From assembly GCF_001908205.1 (NCBI RefSeq), contig NZ_LGHL01000037.1, positions 57,615 to 121,614 of the forward strand: 64,000 bases of DNA, read 5' to 3'. The notes under the pieces are model-generated. The model made no database searches. It was not told the DNA's origin and saw only the letters and a program-made list of their open reading frames with translations. The translations under genes were made by a program, and so were the position numbers. The DNA comes from Bradyrhizobium sp. NAS80.1. GTDB taxonomy: Bacteria > Pseudomonadota > Alphaproteobacteria > Rhizobiales > Xanthobacteraceae. Of the stretch, positions 1-11,075 are shown piece by piece (the first letter of the stretch is position 1; the number at the start of each line of letters is the position of its first letter).

Positions 1-710
1 ATCAGATCGAGGCCGCCGGATTTCAGGTTCGCCAGCCGCACGGTGGCGTCGACGATGGGCTGGAACACGATGCGGTCGATGAAGACGTTGTCCTTGTTCC
101 AGTAGTCGGCGAACTTCTCGAAAACGATGCGGTCCTGCTGAACGCGCTCGACGAATTTGTAGGGACCGGCGCAGACCGGGCGCAGGCCGAACTTGTCGCC
201 GGCTTCCTTCGCCGCTTTCGGCGACATCATCATGCCGGCGCGGTCGGTGAGCTGGGCGAGCAGCGGCGAGAACGGCGACTTTAGCACCAGCTTGATGGTG
301 AGGGGATCGACCACCTCGATGTGGTCGACCGAGGCGAGCTCCGGTTTACGGAACGAGCCGGGGAAGGTCAGATGGCGCTCCAGTGAGAATTTGGCGGCCT
401 CCGCATCGAACGGCTCGCCGTCGTGGAATTTCACGCCGGGGCGGAGCTTGATGACGAGGCCTTTGCCGTCATCGAGGGTCTCGCTCGACAGGGCGAGCTG
501 CGGCACGATGTTGAGCTTCTCGTCGATGTCGAACAGCTTGTCGCAGAACGCGGAGAACACGATGCGGCCGACATAGGTGCGCGCCATGGAGGGATCGAGG
601 ATGTCGGGGTCTTCGGCGAGGCCGATGCGCAGCGTGGTCTGGGCCTGCGCGGCTACGGCAAGTGACAGCAGGAAAGCGGCGGACGTTGCGGCCAGGCGAA
701 ACATCTTCAT
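1..710 (-). CDS. Peptide ABC transporter substrate-binding protein, partial
   Basis: This is the N-terminal 236 residues of a family 5 extracellular solute-binding protein (dipeptide/oligopeptide type); the C-terminal part lies beyond the left edge. It should bind peptides in the periplasm and deliver them to an ABC permease. It opens with a short signal peptide (MKMFRLAAT then a hydrophobic stretch ending AQAQ). It continues with features typical of the family, such as TLRIGLAEDPDILDP and GVKFHDGEPFDAE. The start at 710 was chosen because it gives a complete signal peptide; ATG at 704 is also possible. It follows two peptide-type ABC ATPases on the same strand, so it probably belongs to a second transporter whose permeases lie outside the window. 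Confidence 0.9.
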   Translation of the reverse strand, partial: MKMFRLAATSAAFLLSLAVAAQAQTTLRIGLAEDPDILDPSMARTYVGRIVFSAFCDKLFDIDEKLNIVPQLALSSETLDDGKGLVIKLRPGVKFHDGEPFDAEAAKFSLERHLTFPGSFRKPELASVDHIEVVDPLTIKLVLKSPFSPLLAQLTDRAGMMMSPKAAKEAGDKFGLRPVCAGPYKFVERVQQDRIVFEKFADYWNKDNVFIDRIVFQPIVDATVRLANLKSGGLDL

Positions 711-732
711 CGGACAGTCCCCATTGCTTCGG

Positions 733-1838
733 CTACGTCGTCGTAGGCTTTGCACTCTGTATACCAACACCGGCCGGCCCCGCGCCTTCCGTCTTTCGGC
801 TGAAGGCTGCGACTAGTTTTGCCAGTTCCGGAGTGAACCTGCCCGCTGCGGGCAGGATGGCGTCGGCCGACGGCAGCTCGCCCACGCGATGACAGGCGGT
901 GGCGTGGCCAGCGCCGTCGGCCACCAGCTCCGGCGCCTCGGTGCGGCAGCGATCGACCACGAAGGGGCAGCGGGTGTGGAAGCGACAGCCGGCCGGCGGA
1001 TTGAGCGCGCTCGGGATCTCGCCTTCCAGCATGACTCTCGCTTGCTTGGCGTGAGGCTGCGGCAGGGGAATCGCAGACAACAGGGCGCGGCTATAGGGAT
1101 GCCGGGGTTGGGCGAACAGCGCGTCCGCGTCAGCCTCTTCGACGATACAGCCGAGATTCATCACGGCGACGCGGTCGGCGATGTGCTTGACCACCGCGAG
1201 GTCATGCGAGACGAAGATATAGGCCAGTCCCAGCCGGCCCTGGAGCTCGCGCAGCAGGTTGAGGATCTGCGAGCGGATCGAGACGTCGAGTGCCGAGACC
1301 GGCTCGTCGCAGATGATCAGTTTCGGCTCGACCGCGAGTGCGCGGGCAATGGCGATGCGCTGACGCTGGCCGCCGGAGAACTCGTGCGGATAACGCCGCG
1401 CGAGCCGCGGCTCGAGGCCCACCAGCCGCAGCAGCTCCTCGACGCGCTCGCGCCGTCGCGCCGCCGGCACGAGATCGTGCAGTGCCAGCGGTTCGCTCAG
1501 GATCTGGCCGACAGTCATGCGCGGATTGAGCGAGGCGTAAGGGTCCTGGAAGATGATCTGCGCTTCGCGGCGAAAGGCCCGTAAATCGTTGGCGTCGAGG
1601 GCGAGGAGGTCGCGCCCGTCGAACCGCACGGTGCCCGCATCCGGCTCGATAAGCCGCAATACGAGGCGGCTGACGGTGGATTTGCCGCAGCCGGATTCGC
1701 CGACCAGAGCGAGCGTCTTTCCGGCTTCCAGCGAGAAGGAAACGCCGTCGACTGCTCTGACGTGCGCCAGCGCCCGGCCGAACAGCGAGCGCTCGGCGAC
1801 GAAATGCTTGACCAGGCCTTCGACCTCGAGCAACGCCA

Positions 1839-1839
<1 letters not shown>
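733..1839 (-). CDS. Peptide ABC transporter ATP-binding protein (DppF/OppF-like)
   Basis: This 368-residue ATPase energises a peptide importer at the inner face of the membrane. It has Walker A (GESGCGKST), signature (SGGQRQR) and Walker B (LIICDEP) motifs. It also has the C-terminal oligopeptide-transporter extension with paired cysteines ([10 protein letters not shown]). The start at 1839 ([13 protein letters not shown]) was preferred to an upstream ATG because homology begins there and the start overlaps the stop of the preceding ATPase gene by one base (TGATG), a sign of translational coupling. It pairs with the gene at 1839-2828 as the second ATPase of a heteromeric transporter. The C-terminus is longer than the core domain by about 40 low-complexity residues. 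Confidence 0.93.
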
Positions 1840-2824
<985 letters not shown>

Positions 2825-2828
<4 letters not shown>

Positions 2829-3535
2829 GATCGCGCTGCACGTGCTGCGGCGACGCTGGCGTCGATGACGCTGCGATCGGTGTTGCCGGCCGGGTTCTGC
2901 CGCGTCGGCAGCGAGTCACGGAAGTGGACCCAGAGCTCCTGGCTCACTTGCTCGAGCCGTTCGAGCTCGCCGAGCGGGTCGGGATGATCGTCGGCACGCA
3001 AGTCCAGCGCCGCCCATTCCTCCTCGCCGTGGATCAGGAGCGCGGCGGACTGCTTGCCGCGCTTGTCACCACCGGCAGCCTCGCCTGCGCGCATGGCGGC
3101 GAGCAGGCGGCGCGGGAAGGGCAGGCTGCCATTAGCAATGTAGGTTCTTGCGGTCTCGTCGAGCACGCCGGCGCCGGCAAGCATGTTGCCGGCGACCGAG
3201 AAGCCGCTGCCTTCGATGTGCCCGCACCAGTCAACGCAGTCGCGACCGGTATGCGCTGCGATCTCGCCGCTCGCGTCCATGATGTGGAGCTGCCTGCTCT
3301 CGCGGCCGTCGTCGGTCGCGAGCAGCGTGGACAGCACGTCATGCGCGTTCAGGCCCTCGCGCAAGAGCCTGACGCCATCGATGCCGTAGTAGGGATTGAC
3401 GAAGGCCTGCGTCGCGATGGCGCCACGGCCGGCTGCGATATAAGGCACGCGCGCCCCGACCGCGAAGAAGCGAGTCGCAACGGCGATGCCGAATTGGCCG
3501 GTGGCAGGATCTCGCGCGATGATCGACCAGGTCAT
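2825..3535 (-). CDS. DUF1028 family protein (predicted Ntn hydrolase)
   Basis: This 236-residue protein belongs to the DUF1028 family. These are Ntn-hydrolase-fold proteins of uncertain function, often found with peptidases and peptide transporters. The start MTWSIIARDPATGQFG was chosen because that is where the family begins; a much longer upstream reading is antisense-like sequence over the neighbouring gene. Conserved stretches include AVATRFFAVGARVPY and GAIATQAFVNPYYG near the N-terminus and a GNMLAG motif further on. It sits 11 bases after a gamma-glutamyltransferase gene and overlaps the next ATPase gene. The context suggests a hydrolase acting on imported peptides or amides; that role is inferred. 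Confidence 0.9.
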
Positions 3536-3546
3536 GTCGTTGTCCG

Positions 3547-5352
3547 TCAGCGCCCTGCGGCGTAGCCCTGCATGCCGCGCGGATTGGCGGCGGCGCGCCG
3601 TCGCACACCCACGCGCGAGGCCGCGGTGAGACGGCCCTCGGACCAGTCGGGACCAACTTCCACGATATGCCCGCGCTCGCGCAAATTCTCGATGGTCGCC
3701 TTCGGCACGCGGTTCTCGACCACCAGCACGCCGGGCCGCGCGGTGCGCGGCCAGAACGAGATCGGGAAATGCTCGGAGTGCCAGGCCGGCGCGTCGATGG
3801 CTTCCTGAAGGTTGAGGTTGCAATGGACGTGGCGCAGGAAGAGCTGCGTGATCCATTGATCCTGCTGGTCGCCGCCGGGGGAACCCCAGGCGAGGTACGG
3901 CTCGCCGTCGCGCAGCGCCATGGTCGGCGAGAGCGTGGTGCGCGGCCGCTTGCCCGGCGCCAGCGCGGCGGGGTGGTCTTCCTCCAGCCAGAACATCTGC
4001 GCGCGGCTGCCGAGGCAGAAGCCGAGCTCGGGAATGATCGGAGAGGATTGCAGCCAGCCGCCCGACGGCGTCGAGGACACCATGTTGCCGGCCTTGTCGA
4101 TAATGTCGAAATGCACGGTGTCGCCGCGGACCTCGCCGAAGCGGCCCACCGTCGGCTCGCCGGCGCCGAGCGCGCCGACCGCCTCGCGTTGGCCTTCCGC
4201 ACGGCGCAACTTGACCACACCGCCAAAGCCCTCGACCGAGCCCGGCAGGAAATCGAGAGAGGCCTTGTCGGTGACGAGCTTGCGGCGCTCGTCGTTATAG
4301 GCGTCCGACAGCAGCGTCGCGATCGGGATCTCGCTGAACTTCGGATCCCCGTAGAATTTTTCGCGATCGGCGAATGCGAGCTTGGCGCATTCGATCTGGA
4401 GGTGGATGAATTCCGGTCCGGTCGGATCGAGCCCGTCGAGCGCAAAGCCCTTCAAGAGCGCGAGCTGCTGGAGCGTCACCGGACCCTGGCTCCAGACGCC
4501 TGCCTTGCAGACGGTGTAGCGGCCATAGTCGTAGGTGAGGGGCGCTTCGATCGTCGGCTGCCAGCGCGCCATATCGTCAGCGGAGAGGACGCCTCGGTGC
4601 GGCGAGCCGCTGACGTCCATCACTTCCTGGGTCCGGCAGAACTTGTCGATGGCTTCGGCGACGAAACCTTGCGACCAGGCTTTTCGCGCGCGCTCGATCT
4701 CGGCGTCGCGGCCACCGCCGCCGCTTTCAGCCTCGCTGAGAATGCGGGCGTAGGTCGCGGCCAGCGTCTTGTTGGTGAAAAGCGTGCCGGGCTTCGGCAC
4801 CTCGCCGTTGGGCAGGTAGACCGCGGCCGAGGTCGGCCAGTGCTTGCGGAACAGCTGCTCGACCGTCTGGATCGTGGCGCAGGCGCGCTCGACCAGCGGG
4901 TAGCCGTCACGTGCGTAGGAGATAGCCGGCTCCAGCACGTCGCGCACGCGCATCGTGCCGTAGTCGCGGAGCAGCATCATCCATGATTCGAAGGTGCCTG
5001 GAACGCAGGCGGCGAGCAGGCCGGTGCCGGGCACCATGTCGAGGCCCTCGCTCTTGTAATGCGCGATGGTGGCGCGCGCCGGCGCCGGGCCCTGGCCGCA
5101 GATCACCTCGGTGCGGCCGCGCTTTACGTCATGCACGATAATGGGCACGTCGCCGCCGGGACCGTTCAGATGCGGCTCGACCACCTGGAGCGTGAAGGCG
5201 GTGGCGACGCCGGCATCGAAGGCGTTGCCGCCCTTTTCCAGGACGGCCATGCCGACGGCGGTTGCGATCCAGTGCGTGGTGGCGACGACCCCGAACGTGC
5301 CTTCGATCTCGGGGCGCGTCGTGAAGGGATCGGGATTGATCTTGCTGGCCAT
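3547..5352 (-). CDS. Gamma-glutamyltransferase family protein
   Basis: This 601-residue member of the gamma-glutamyltranspeptidase (glutathione hydrolase) family cleaves or transfers gamma-glutamyl groups after self-processing into two subunits. The predicted nucleophile is Thr412 in GDTVHFDIID, giving a large subunit of about 411 residues and a small one of about 190. The small subunit contains the usual SSTPSGG and TLSPTM segments. I see no clear signal peptide; the start MASKINPDPF leads directly into the conserved domain, so it may be cytoplasmic or exported in an unusual way. It lies between two sets of peptide ABC transporter genes, consistent with processing of imported gamma-glutamyl peptides. 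Specificity is not determined. Confidence 0.92.
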   Translation of the reverse strand: MASKINPDPFTTRPEIEGTFGVVATTHWIATAVGMAVLEKGGNAFDAGVATAFTLQVVEPHLNGPGGDVPIIVHDVKRGRTEVICGQGPAPARATIAHYKSEGLDMVPGTGLLAACVPGTFESWMMLLRDYGTMRVRDVLEPAISYARDGYPLVERACATIQTVEQLFRKHWPTSAAVYLPNGEVPKPGTLFTNKTLAATYARILSEAESGGGGRDAEIERARKAWSQGFVAEAIDKFCRTQEVMDVSGSPHRGVLSADDMARWQPTIEAPLTYDYGRYTVCKAGVWSQGPVTLQQLALLKGFALDGLDPTGPEFIHLQIECAKLAFADREKFYGDPKFSEIPIATLLSDAYNDERRKLVTDKASLDFLPGSVEGFGGVVKLRRAEGQREAVGALGAGEPTVGRFGEVRGDTVHFDIIDKAGNMVSSTPSGGWLQSSPIIPELGFCLGSRAQMFWLEEDHPAALAPGKRPRTTLSPTMALRDGEPYLAWGSPGGDQQDQWITQLFLRHVHCNLNLQEAIDAPAWHSEHFPISFWPRTARPGVLVVENRVPKATIENLRERGHIVEVGPDWSEGRLTAASRVGVRRRAAANPRGMQGYAAGR

Positions 5353-5433
5353 GGGCTACCTCATTTTCGGCGCGCGCACTTGATCACAGGGCTAGGCCGC
5401 GGCCAAATGCGCAGGCCGCATGGCACGCGCGCG

Positions 5434-6423
5434 TCACGCCGGTACCGGCGCGGTGTTAACCGCGTGGCAGGCGACGCCGTCGATCAGTTCCGGGGTCTCC
5501 TTGCGGCAGAGGTCGAACGCGAGCGGGCAGCGCGGATTGAAAGCGCAGCCGGAGGGCGGATTGATCGGGTTCGGGATCTCGCCCTTGACCGGAATACGCT
5601 GGCGGCCGCTCATGGCCAGATCAGGCACGGCGCCCAGCAGCATCTTGGTGTAGGGCATGCGTGGGCGGGCGAACAATTCGCGCCCTTCCGCGATCTCGAC
5701 GATGCGGCCGAGATACATCACACCGACACGGCTCGCCATGTGACGGACCACGGCGAGGTTGTGGCTGATGAACATGTAGGTCAGGCCGAACTTGTCCTGG
5801 AGGTCGCGCATCAGGTTCAGGATCTGCGCCTGCACGGAGACGTCGAGCGCGGAGGTCGGCTCGTCGCAGACGATGAATTCCGCGTCAGAGGCGAGCGCCC
5901 GGGCGATCGCGATCCGCTGGCGCTGGCCACCGGAGAATTCGTGTGGAAACTTCAGCCGGTCGTCGGGATGCAGGCCGACGAGAGTGAGGAGTTCGCCAAC
6001 CCGCGCCTGGATGTCGCGCTCGCCCTGGATCAGGTCGAAGGCGCGGATCGGTTCGGAGATGATGGCATCGACCCGGAAGCGCGGGTTCAGGCTCGCATAA
6101 GGGTCCTGAAAGATCATCTGGATGCGGCGGCGCAGCTTTCGCCGTGCCGGCGCCTGCCGCGGGGCGGTCATGGAGACGCCGTCGATCAGGACATCGCCGG
6201 AACTGGGCGGCAAGAGGCCGACCACCATCCGCGCCACCGTGGTCTTGCCCGAGCCGGACTCGCCGACCAGCGCAAAGGTCTCGCCCTTCCGGATGTCGAA
6301 GGTGACGCCGTCGACCGCCCTAAGATATTCGAGGTGCCCGCCTTCGAGGACGCGGTTGAGCCAGGGTTTCGAGACGTCGAAGACGCGGCGCAGATTTGTA
6401 GCCTGGACGAACGGGGTGCTCAT
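5434..6423 (-). CDS. Peptide ABC transporter ATP-binding protein (DppF-like)
   Basis: This 329-residue ATPase is the second of the pair belonging to the complete upstream transporter. Motifs are Walker A GESGSGKTT, signature SGGQRQR and Walker B FIVCDEPTSALD, followed by the oligopeptide C-terminal extension with GCAFNPRCPL. Its start overlaps the end of the preceding DppD-like gene by four bases. The 81-base gap to the gamma-glutamyltransferase start is the largest within the block after the gap behind the binding protein, so an internal promoter there is possible but not visible. Confidence 0.93.
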   Translation of the reverse strand: MSTPFVQATNLRRVFDVSKPWLNRVLEGGHLEYLRAVDGVTFDIRKGETFALVGESGSGKTTVARMVVGLLPPSSGDVLIDGVSMTAPRQAPARRKLRRRIQMIFQDPYASLNPRFRVDAIISEPIRAFDLIQGERDIQARVGELLTLVGLHPDDRLKFPHEFSGGQRQRIAIARALASDAEFIVCDEPTSALDVSVQAQILNLMRDLQDKFGLTYMFISHNLAVVRHMASRVGVMYLGRIVEIAEGRELFARPRMPYTKMLLGAVPDLAMSGRQRIPVKGEIPNPINPPSGCAFNPRCPLAFDLCRKETPELIDGVACHAVNTAPVPA

Positions 6424-7406
6424 GCCGCGCTCTCCGCGGGCACGCTGTCATAAAGGTGGCAGGCGACCGATTGTGCGCCGCGCGGCAACGGCTCCGGCCG
6501 CTCCACCCGGCAGCGGTCGAACGCGAACGCGCAGCGCGGATTGAACGAGCAGCCGCGCGGGATCGCCGAGAGCCGCGGCATGGAGCCGGGAATCTGCACG
6601 AGGCGCTTGTCGTCGCCGGCGAGCGTCGGGATCGCGCCCATCAGGCCCTTGGCATAGGGGTGCAGCGGATTCTTCACGACGTCCTGCACCGGGCCGATCT
6701 CGGCGATGCGGCCGGCATACATCACCGCGACGCGGTCCGAGGTTTCCGCGATCACGCCCATGTCGTGGGTCACCAGCATCACCGCGGTGCCGTGGTCGCG
6801 CCCGAGCCGCTTGATCAGCGAGATGATTTGCGCCTGCACGGAGACGTCGAGCGCGGTGGTCGGCTCGTCCGCAATGATCAGTTCCGGCTCGGCGCAAATC
6901 GCCAGCGCAATCACCACGCGCTGGCGCATGCCGCCGGAGAATTCGTGGGGATAGCCGTCGATGCGCTTTTCGGGTGCGGGAATGCCGACTTCGGCCAGCA
7001 GGTCGATGGCGCGGCGGCGGGCCGCCTGTTCGGACAGATCGAGGTGGGTTCGGATCGTCTCCACGATCTGGTCGCCGATCCGGTACAACGGGTTGAGCGA
7101 AGTGAGGGGATCCTGGAAGATCATGCCGATCCGTTTTCCCCGGACGCGGCGCATCTCCTCCGGCGGCAGATTGTCGATGCGCAGGCCCGCGAGATGAATC
7201 TCGCCGCCGGCGATGCGACCCGGCGGGTCGATCAGGCCGATCACCGAGAGGCCGGTGACGGACTTGCCGGCGCCGGATTCGCCAACCACGCCGAGCACCT
7301 CGCCCTTGGCGATGTCGAAGGAGACACCGTCGATGGCGCGCAGCGTGCCGCGGCGGGATGCGAACTCGACCTGAAGATTGCGGACGGAGAGAACGGGTTC
7401 GGTCAT
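6420..7406 (-). CDS. Peptide ABC transporter ATP-binding protein (DppD-like)
   Basis: This 328-residue ABC ATPase has Walker A GESGAGKSV, signature SGGMRQR and Walker B LIIADEP. The C-terminal extension GCSFNPRCAF marks the oligopeptide-importer subfamily. It begins 13 bases after the DppC-like permease gene and overlaps the next ATPase gene, so it is part of a five-gene transporter unit running from the binding protein at 11075 down to 5434. Confidence 0.93.
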   Translation of the reverse strand: MTEPVLSVRNLQVEFASRRGTLRAIDGVSFDIAKGEVLGVVGESGAGKSVTGLSVIGLIDPPGRIAGGEIHLAGLRIDNLPPEEMRRVRGKRIGMIFQDPLTSLNPLYRIGDQIVETIRTHLDLSEQAARRRAIDLLAEVGIPAPEKRIDGYPHEFSGGMRQRVVIALAICAEPELIIADEPTTALDVSVQAQIISLIKRLGRDHGTAVMLVTHDMGVIAETSDRVAVMYAGRIAEIGPVQDVVKNPLHPYAKGLMGAIPTLAGDDKRLVQIPGSMPRLSAIPRGCSFNPRCAFAFDRCRVERPEPLPRGAQSVACHLYDSVPAESAA

Positions 7407-7419
7407 GGGCGCGGCGTAC

Positions 7420-8388
7420 TCATCGGAGCTTCGGGTTGAGCGCGTCGCGCAGCCAGTCGCCGAGCAGGTTGATCGAGAGGATCAGCGCGGCGAGCGCGAA
7501 CCCGGGAAAGGCCACGATCCACCATTCGCCCGCGAACAGGTAGTTGTTGCCGATGCGGATCAGCGTGCCGAGCGAGGGCATGGTCTCGGGCATGCCCGAG
7601 CCGAGGAAGGACAGCGTCGCCTCGGTGATGATGGCGAGCGCGAGATTGATGGTGGCGATGACGAGGATCGGTCCCATCGTGTTCGGCAGCACATGGCGCA
7701 ACATGATCACGGGGGCCGGAAGGCCGATTAGTTGCGCGGCCGCGACATAGTCCTTGTTCTTTTCGACCATCACCGAGCCGCGCACGGTGCGGGCATATTG
7801 CACCCAGAAGCTCAGGCCGATCGCCAACACCAGCACGCCCAGCATGCTCATCTCGTCGAGCTTGTTGCCGAGCGCCGATTTGGCGATGCCGTTGATCAAA
7901 AGCGCGATCAGGATCGCGGGGAAGGAGAGCTGCACGTCGGCAACACGCATGATCAGGCCGTCGACGGCGCCGCCGAAATAGCCGGCGGTCAATCCGAGCA
8001 GGATGCCGAGCGCACCGGAGAACAGGACGCCGAGTATTCCCACGACGAGCGAGATGCGCAGGCCGTAGAGGATCGCGGAAAAGACGTCGCGGCCCTGCTC
8101 GTCGGTGCCGAGCAGGAACGGGCTCTGCCCGTCGGCGGTCCAGAGCGGGGCGATGCGCGAGTTCATCAATTGAAGCTGCGCCGGGTCGAAGGGATTCTGC
8201 ACGGCAAGCCAGGAGGCGAAGATCGCCACGAGGAAGAACAGCAGCGTCACCGCGGCGGCGATCATCGTGATCCTGGAGCGGCGGAACGAATAGAACAGGT
8301 CGCTGTCGAGGGCGCGCTTGAGCCAACTCGGGCGAGCCTCGCGCGGGCCGCGTTGTTCTACTTTGTGCTGGACGACCGCGTCGCTCAT
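7420..8388 (-). CDS. Peptide ABC transporter permease (DppC-like)
   Basis: This 322-residue inner-membrane permease is of the DppC/OppC type. After a charged N-terminus there is a first membrane segment (about residues 40-62), then the N-terminal OppC domain and a block of five further membrane segments. The LLGTDEQGRDVFSA motif around residues 110-125 is diagnostic of the family. It starts one base after the DppB-like gene ends, so the two permeases are co-translated. It forms the transmembrane channel with DppB. Confidence 0.93.
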   Translation of the reverse strand: MSDAVVQHKVEQRGPREARPSWLKRALDSDLFYSFRRSRITMIAAAVTLLFFLVAIFASWLAVQNPFDPAQLQLMNSRIAPLWTADGQSPFLLGTDEQGRDVFSAILYGLRISLVVGILGVLFSGALGILLGLTAGYFGGAVDGLIMRVADVQLSFPAILIALLINGIAKSALGNKLDEMSMLGVLVLAIGLSFWVQYARTVRGSVMVEKNKDYVAAAQLIGLPAPVIMLRHVLPNTMGPILVIATINLALAIITEATLSFLGSGMPETMPSLGTLIRIGNNYLFAGEWWIVAFPGFALAALILSINLLGDWLRDALNPKLR

Positions 8389-8389
8389 C

Positions 8390-9370
8390 TCAGTGTGCCC
8401 GGCTGACCGTCGAGCGCAGACGCGGATCGACGATGGTGTAGAGGATATCGACCACGAGGTTGATGGTGACGAAGATCAGGGACACCATCATCAAATAGGC
8501 CGCCATGATGGGGATATCGACATTCTGCACGGCCTGCACGAACAGGAGCCCCATGCCGGGCCACTGGAACACGGTCTCGGTGATGATCGCAAAAGCAATG
8601 ACCGAGCCAAACTGCAGGCCGGCAACCGTGATCACGGGCACCAGCGTGTTCCGCAGCGCGTGGCCGAAGTGGATCGCGCGTGTGGTGAGCCCGCGGGCGC
8701 GGGCGAAACGGATGTAGTCGGTGCGCATCACCTCCAGCATCTCGGCGCGCACCAGCCGCATGATCAGCGTCATCTGGAACAGGCCGAGGGTGATCGACGG
8801 CATGATCAGCGCCTTCAATCCGGACAACGTCAGCAGTCCGGTCGTCCACCAGCCGATATGCACGACCTCGCCCCGCCCGAACGAGGGCAGCCAGCCGAGC
8901 GTGACCGAGAACAGGTAGATCAGGAGAATGCCGATCAGGAAGGTGGGCAGCGAGATGCCGATCAGGGAGATCGCCTGGAACGCATGCGCGAGCCAGGTGT
9001 CGCGGCGCAGCGCCGAATAGACGCCCATCAGGATGCCGCAGACCATCGCAAAGATGGTCGCGCAGATCGCGAGTTCCAGCGTTGCCGGCATCCGCTCCAT
9101 CAGCAGGTCCGTGACGGGCAGGCGGAATTGGTAGGAGATGCCGAACTTGAACTGCGCGGCGTTGCCGACATAGCGGCCGAACTGCACGATCACGGGATCG
9201 TCGAGCCCGAGCGATTGGCGGATCGCAGCGCGCTCGGCGCCCGACGTATCCAGCGAGACCATCTGGTTCACGGGGTCGCCGGCAAAGCGGAACATCGAGA
9301 ACGCGATGATCCCGACGGCGATCATGACGCCGATGGCCTGGATTGCCCGGCGAAGCGTGAAAGCGAGCAT
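8390..9370 (-). CDS. Peptide ABC transporter permease (DppB-like)
   Basis: This 326-residue permease is of the DppB/OppB type, with about six membrane segments. It starts MLAFTLRRAIQAIGVMI, a typical DppB opening. Later it has the cytoplasmic coupling region EVMRTDYIRFARARGL and the sequence HALRNTLVPVITV. It lies 103 bases downstream of the binding-protein gene and is followed at once by the DppC-like gene. Confidence 0.93.
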   Translation of the reverse strand: MLAFTLRRAIQAIGVMIAVGIIAFSMFRFAGDPVNQMVSLDTSGAERAAIRQSLGLDDPVIVQFGRYVGNAAQFKFGISYQFRLPVTDLLMERMPATLELAICATIFAMVCGILMGVYSALRRDTWLAHAFQAISLIGISLPTFLIGILLIYLFSVTLGWLPSFGRGEVVHIGWWTTGLLTLSGLKALIMPSITLGLFQMTLIMRLVRAEMLEVMRTDYIRFARARGLTTRAIHFGHALRNTLVPVITVAGLQFGSVIAFAIITETVFQWPGMGLLFVQAVQNVDIPIMAAYLMMVSLIFVTINLVVDILYTIVDPRLRSTVSRAH

Positions 9371-9473
9371 CTTTTCCTTTCAGCTCCCTTCAGCGGTGAC
9401 GCGCATCTTTGCGCGACCCTGAATGACAAGTCCCGGAAGCCAGGGCTTCCGGGACTTCGCAACGTTCCTGCAC

Positions 9474-11075
9474 TTACTCTTCCTGCTTGGTGGCCCAGTA
9501 GAGCAGGACCTGGTTGTCCGCACGCTGAACCAGTTTCACCTTTTTCGATACGCCCCAGGCGAGCGCCTGCTGGTGCAGCGGGATGTAGGCGTAATCCTTG
9601 ATCGCGATGTCGAAGGCTTGCTTGATCAGGAGATCCCGCTTGGCCGGATCTGCCTCCACGAGAACCTTGTCCGTGAGCTCGTCGAGCTGCTTGTTGCAAT
9701 AGCCGCCCAGATTGGCCTCGCCCCGGTTCGGGTCCTTGGGATCGTCGCGGCAGCCCATGATGTCGTGCAGGACGTTCTGGGAGTCCATCGTGGCCGGCGT
9801 CCAGCCGAGCAGGAAGAAAGAGGTCTTGAAGCCGCCGGGCTTCAGCACCTTGGCGAAATACTGCGCCTTCGGCTGCGCCAGGAGGTTCACCTTGACGCCG
9901 ATGCGGGCGAGCATGCCGACCACGGCCTGGCAGATCGCGGCGTCATTGACGTAGCGGTCGTTCGGGCAGTCCATGGTGACCTCGAAGCCATCGGGATAGC
10001 CTGCTTCCGTCAGCAGCTTCTTGGCGCCCTCCAGATCGGATTTCGGCCGCGTGAACTCCTTCGAGAGCGGATAGAGCTCCGGTGCGATCATCAGGGCGGA
10101 CGGAGTGGAGAGGCCGCGCATGACGCGATTCTTGATCAGGTCGACATCGATTGCCTTGTAGACGGCCTCGCGGACACGGACGTCCTTGAACGGGTTTTTG
10201 CCCTTTACGTTCGAGTACAGCAGCTCGTCGCGCGACTCATCCATGCCGATGAAGATCGTGCGCAGTTCCGGCCCGGAAAGCACCGTTGCATTGGGACTCG
10301 CATTGACGCGCTGGATGTCCTGGATCGGAACCGGCTCGATGACATCGACCTCGCCGGACAGAAGCGCCGCCACGCGCGTTGCGTCGGAGGCGATCGGTGT
10401 GAACACGATCTCCTTGAGATTGTGTTCCGGCTTCTTCCAGTAGTTCGGATTGGCCTTGAACACGGTTTTCACGCCTGGCTGATGGCTGTCGATCATGAAG
10501 GGACCGGTGCCGTTGGCGTGCAGCGAGGCGTAGCTCGGCGTTGTGGCGGCGACCGGCGTCGGTGCGACCGCGTTGTTCGCCTCTGCCCATTTCTTGTCCA
10601 TGATGTACCAGACGTCCCATTGCCCTATGAGAATGGGATTGGGCGAACTGAGGACGAAATCGACGGTGTAGTCGTCGACCTTGATCACCTTGGCGTCGGC
10701 GGGGAGGCGGTTCTGCAGGTTCGAACCCTGGGCGCGCACGCGCTCTGCCGAGAACACCACGTCGTCGGCGGTGAAGGGATCGCCATTGTGGAACTTGACG
10801 CCCTTACGCAGATGGAAGCGCCAGCGGGTCGGCTCCGGCGTTTCCCAGCTTTCGGCCAGAGCCGGGATGATCTTCAAGTCCTTGTCGCGCTCGATGAGGC
10901 CCTCATAGACGTGGCCGAGATGCGCATGGGTCGTCGACTCGTTCAGCGTATAGGGATCGAGCGACTTGAGCTCACCCTGGTTGGCATAGCGCAGCGTCTG
11001 GCTCGACGCCGGCGTGACTGTCAACGCAAGCATACCGGCGAGCGTCGCCGCAAACAGACTTCGTCCGACTGACAT
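9474..11075 (-). CDS. Peptide ABC transporter substrate-binding protein
   Basis: This 533-residue periplasmic family 5 solute-binding protein is the first gene of the complete transporter. The signal peptide is about residues 1-26 (MSVGRSLFAATLAGMLALT then a site near ASSQ). The mature protein starts TLRYANQGELKSLDPYTL and contains the family block WRFHLRKGVKFHNGDPFTADD. It would capture peptides or related compounds and hand them to the DppBC-like permease. A 378-base region without a gene lies upstream and should contain the promoter of this leftward operon. Confidence 0.93.
   Translation of the reverse strand: MSVGRSLFAATLAGMLALTVTPASSQTLRYANQGELKSLDPYTLNESTTHAHLGHVYEGLIERDKDLKIIPALAESWETPEPTRWRFHLRKGVKFHNGDPFTADDVVFSAERVRAQGSNLQNRLPADAKVIKVDDYTVDFVLSSPNPILIGQWDVWYIMDKKWAEANNAVAPTPVAATTPSYASLHANGTGPFMIDSHQPGVKTVFKANPNYWKKPEHNLKEIVFTPIASDATRVAALLSGEVDVIEPVPIQDIQRVNASPNATVLSGPELRTIFIGMDESRDELLYSNVKGKNPFKDVRVREAVYKAIDVDLIKNRVMRGLSTPSALMIAPELYPLSKEFTRPKSDLEGAKKLLTEAGYPDGFEVTMDCPNDRYVNDAAICQAVVGMLARIGVKVNLLAQPKAQYFAKVLKPGGFKTSFFLLGWTPATMDSQNVLHDIMGCRDDPKDPNRGEANLGGYCNKQLDELTDKVLVEADPAKRDLLIKQAFDIAIKDYAYIPLHQQALAWGVSKKVKLVQRADNQVLLYWATKQEE

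Noticed and set aside
5059..6453. 464-residue plus-strand frame
   Set aside because: It is a shadow of the gamma-glutamyltransferase and ABC ATPase genes; the composition is Arg/Asp/Gly-rich without domains.
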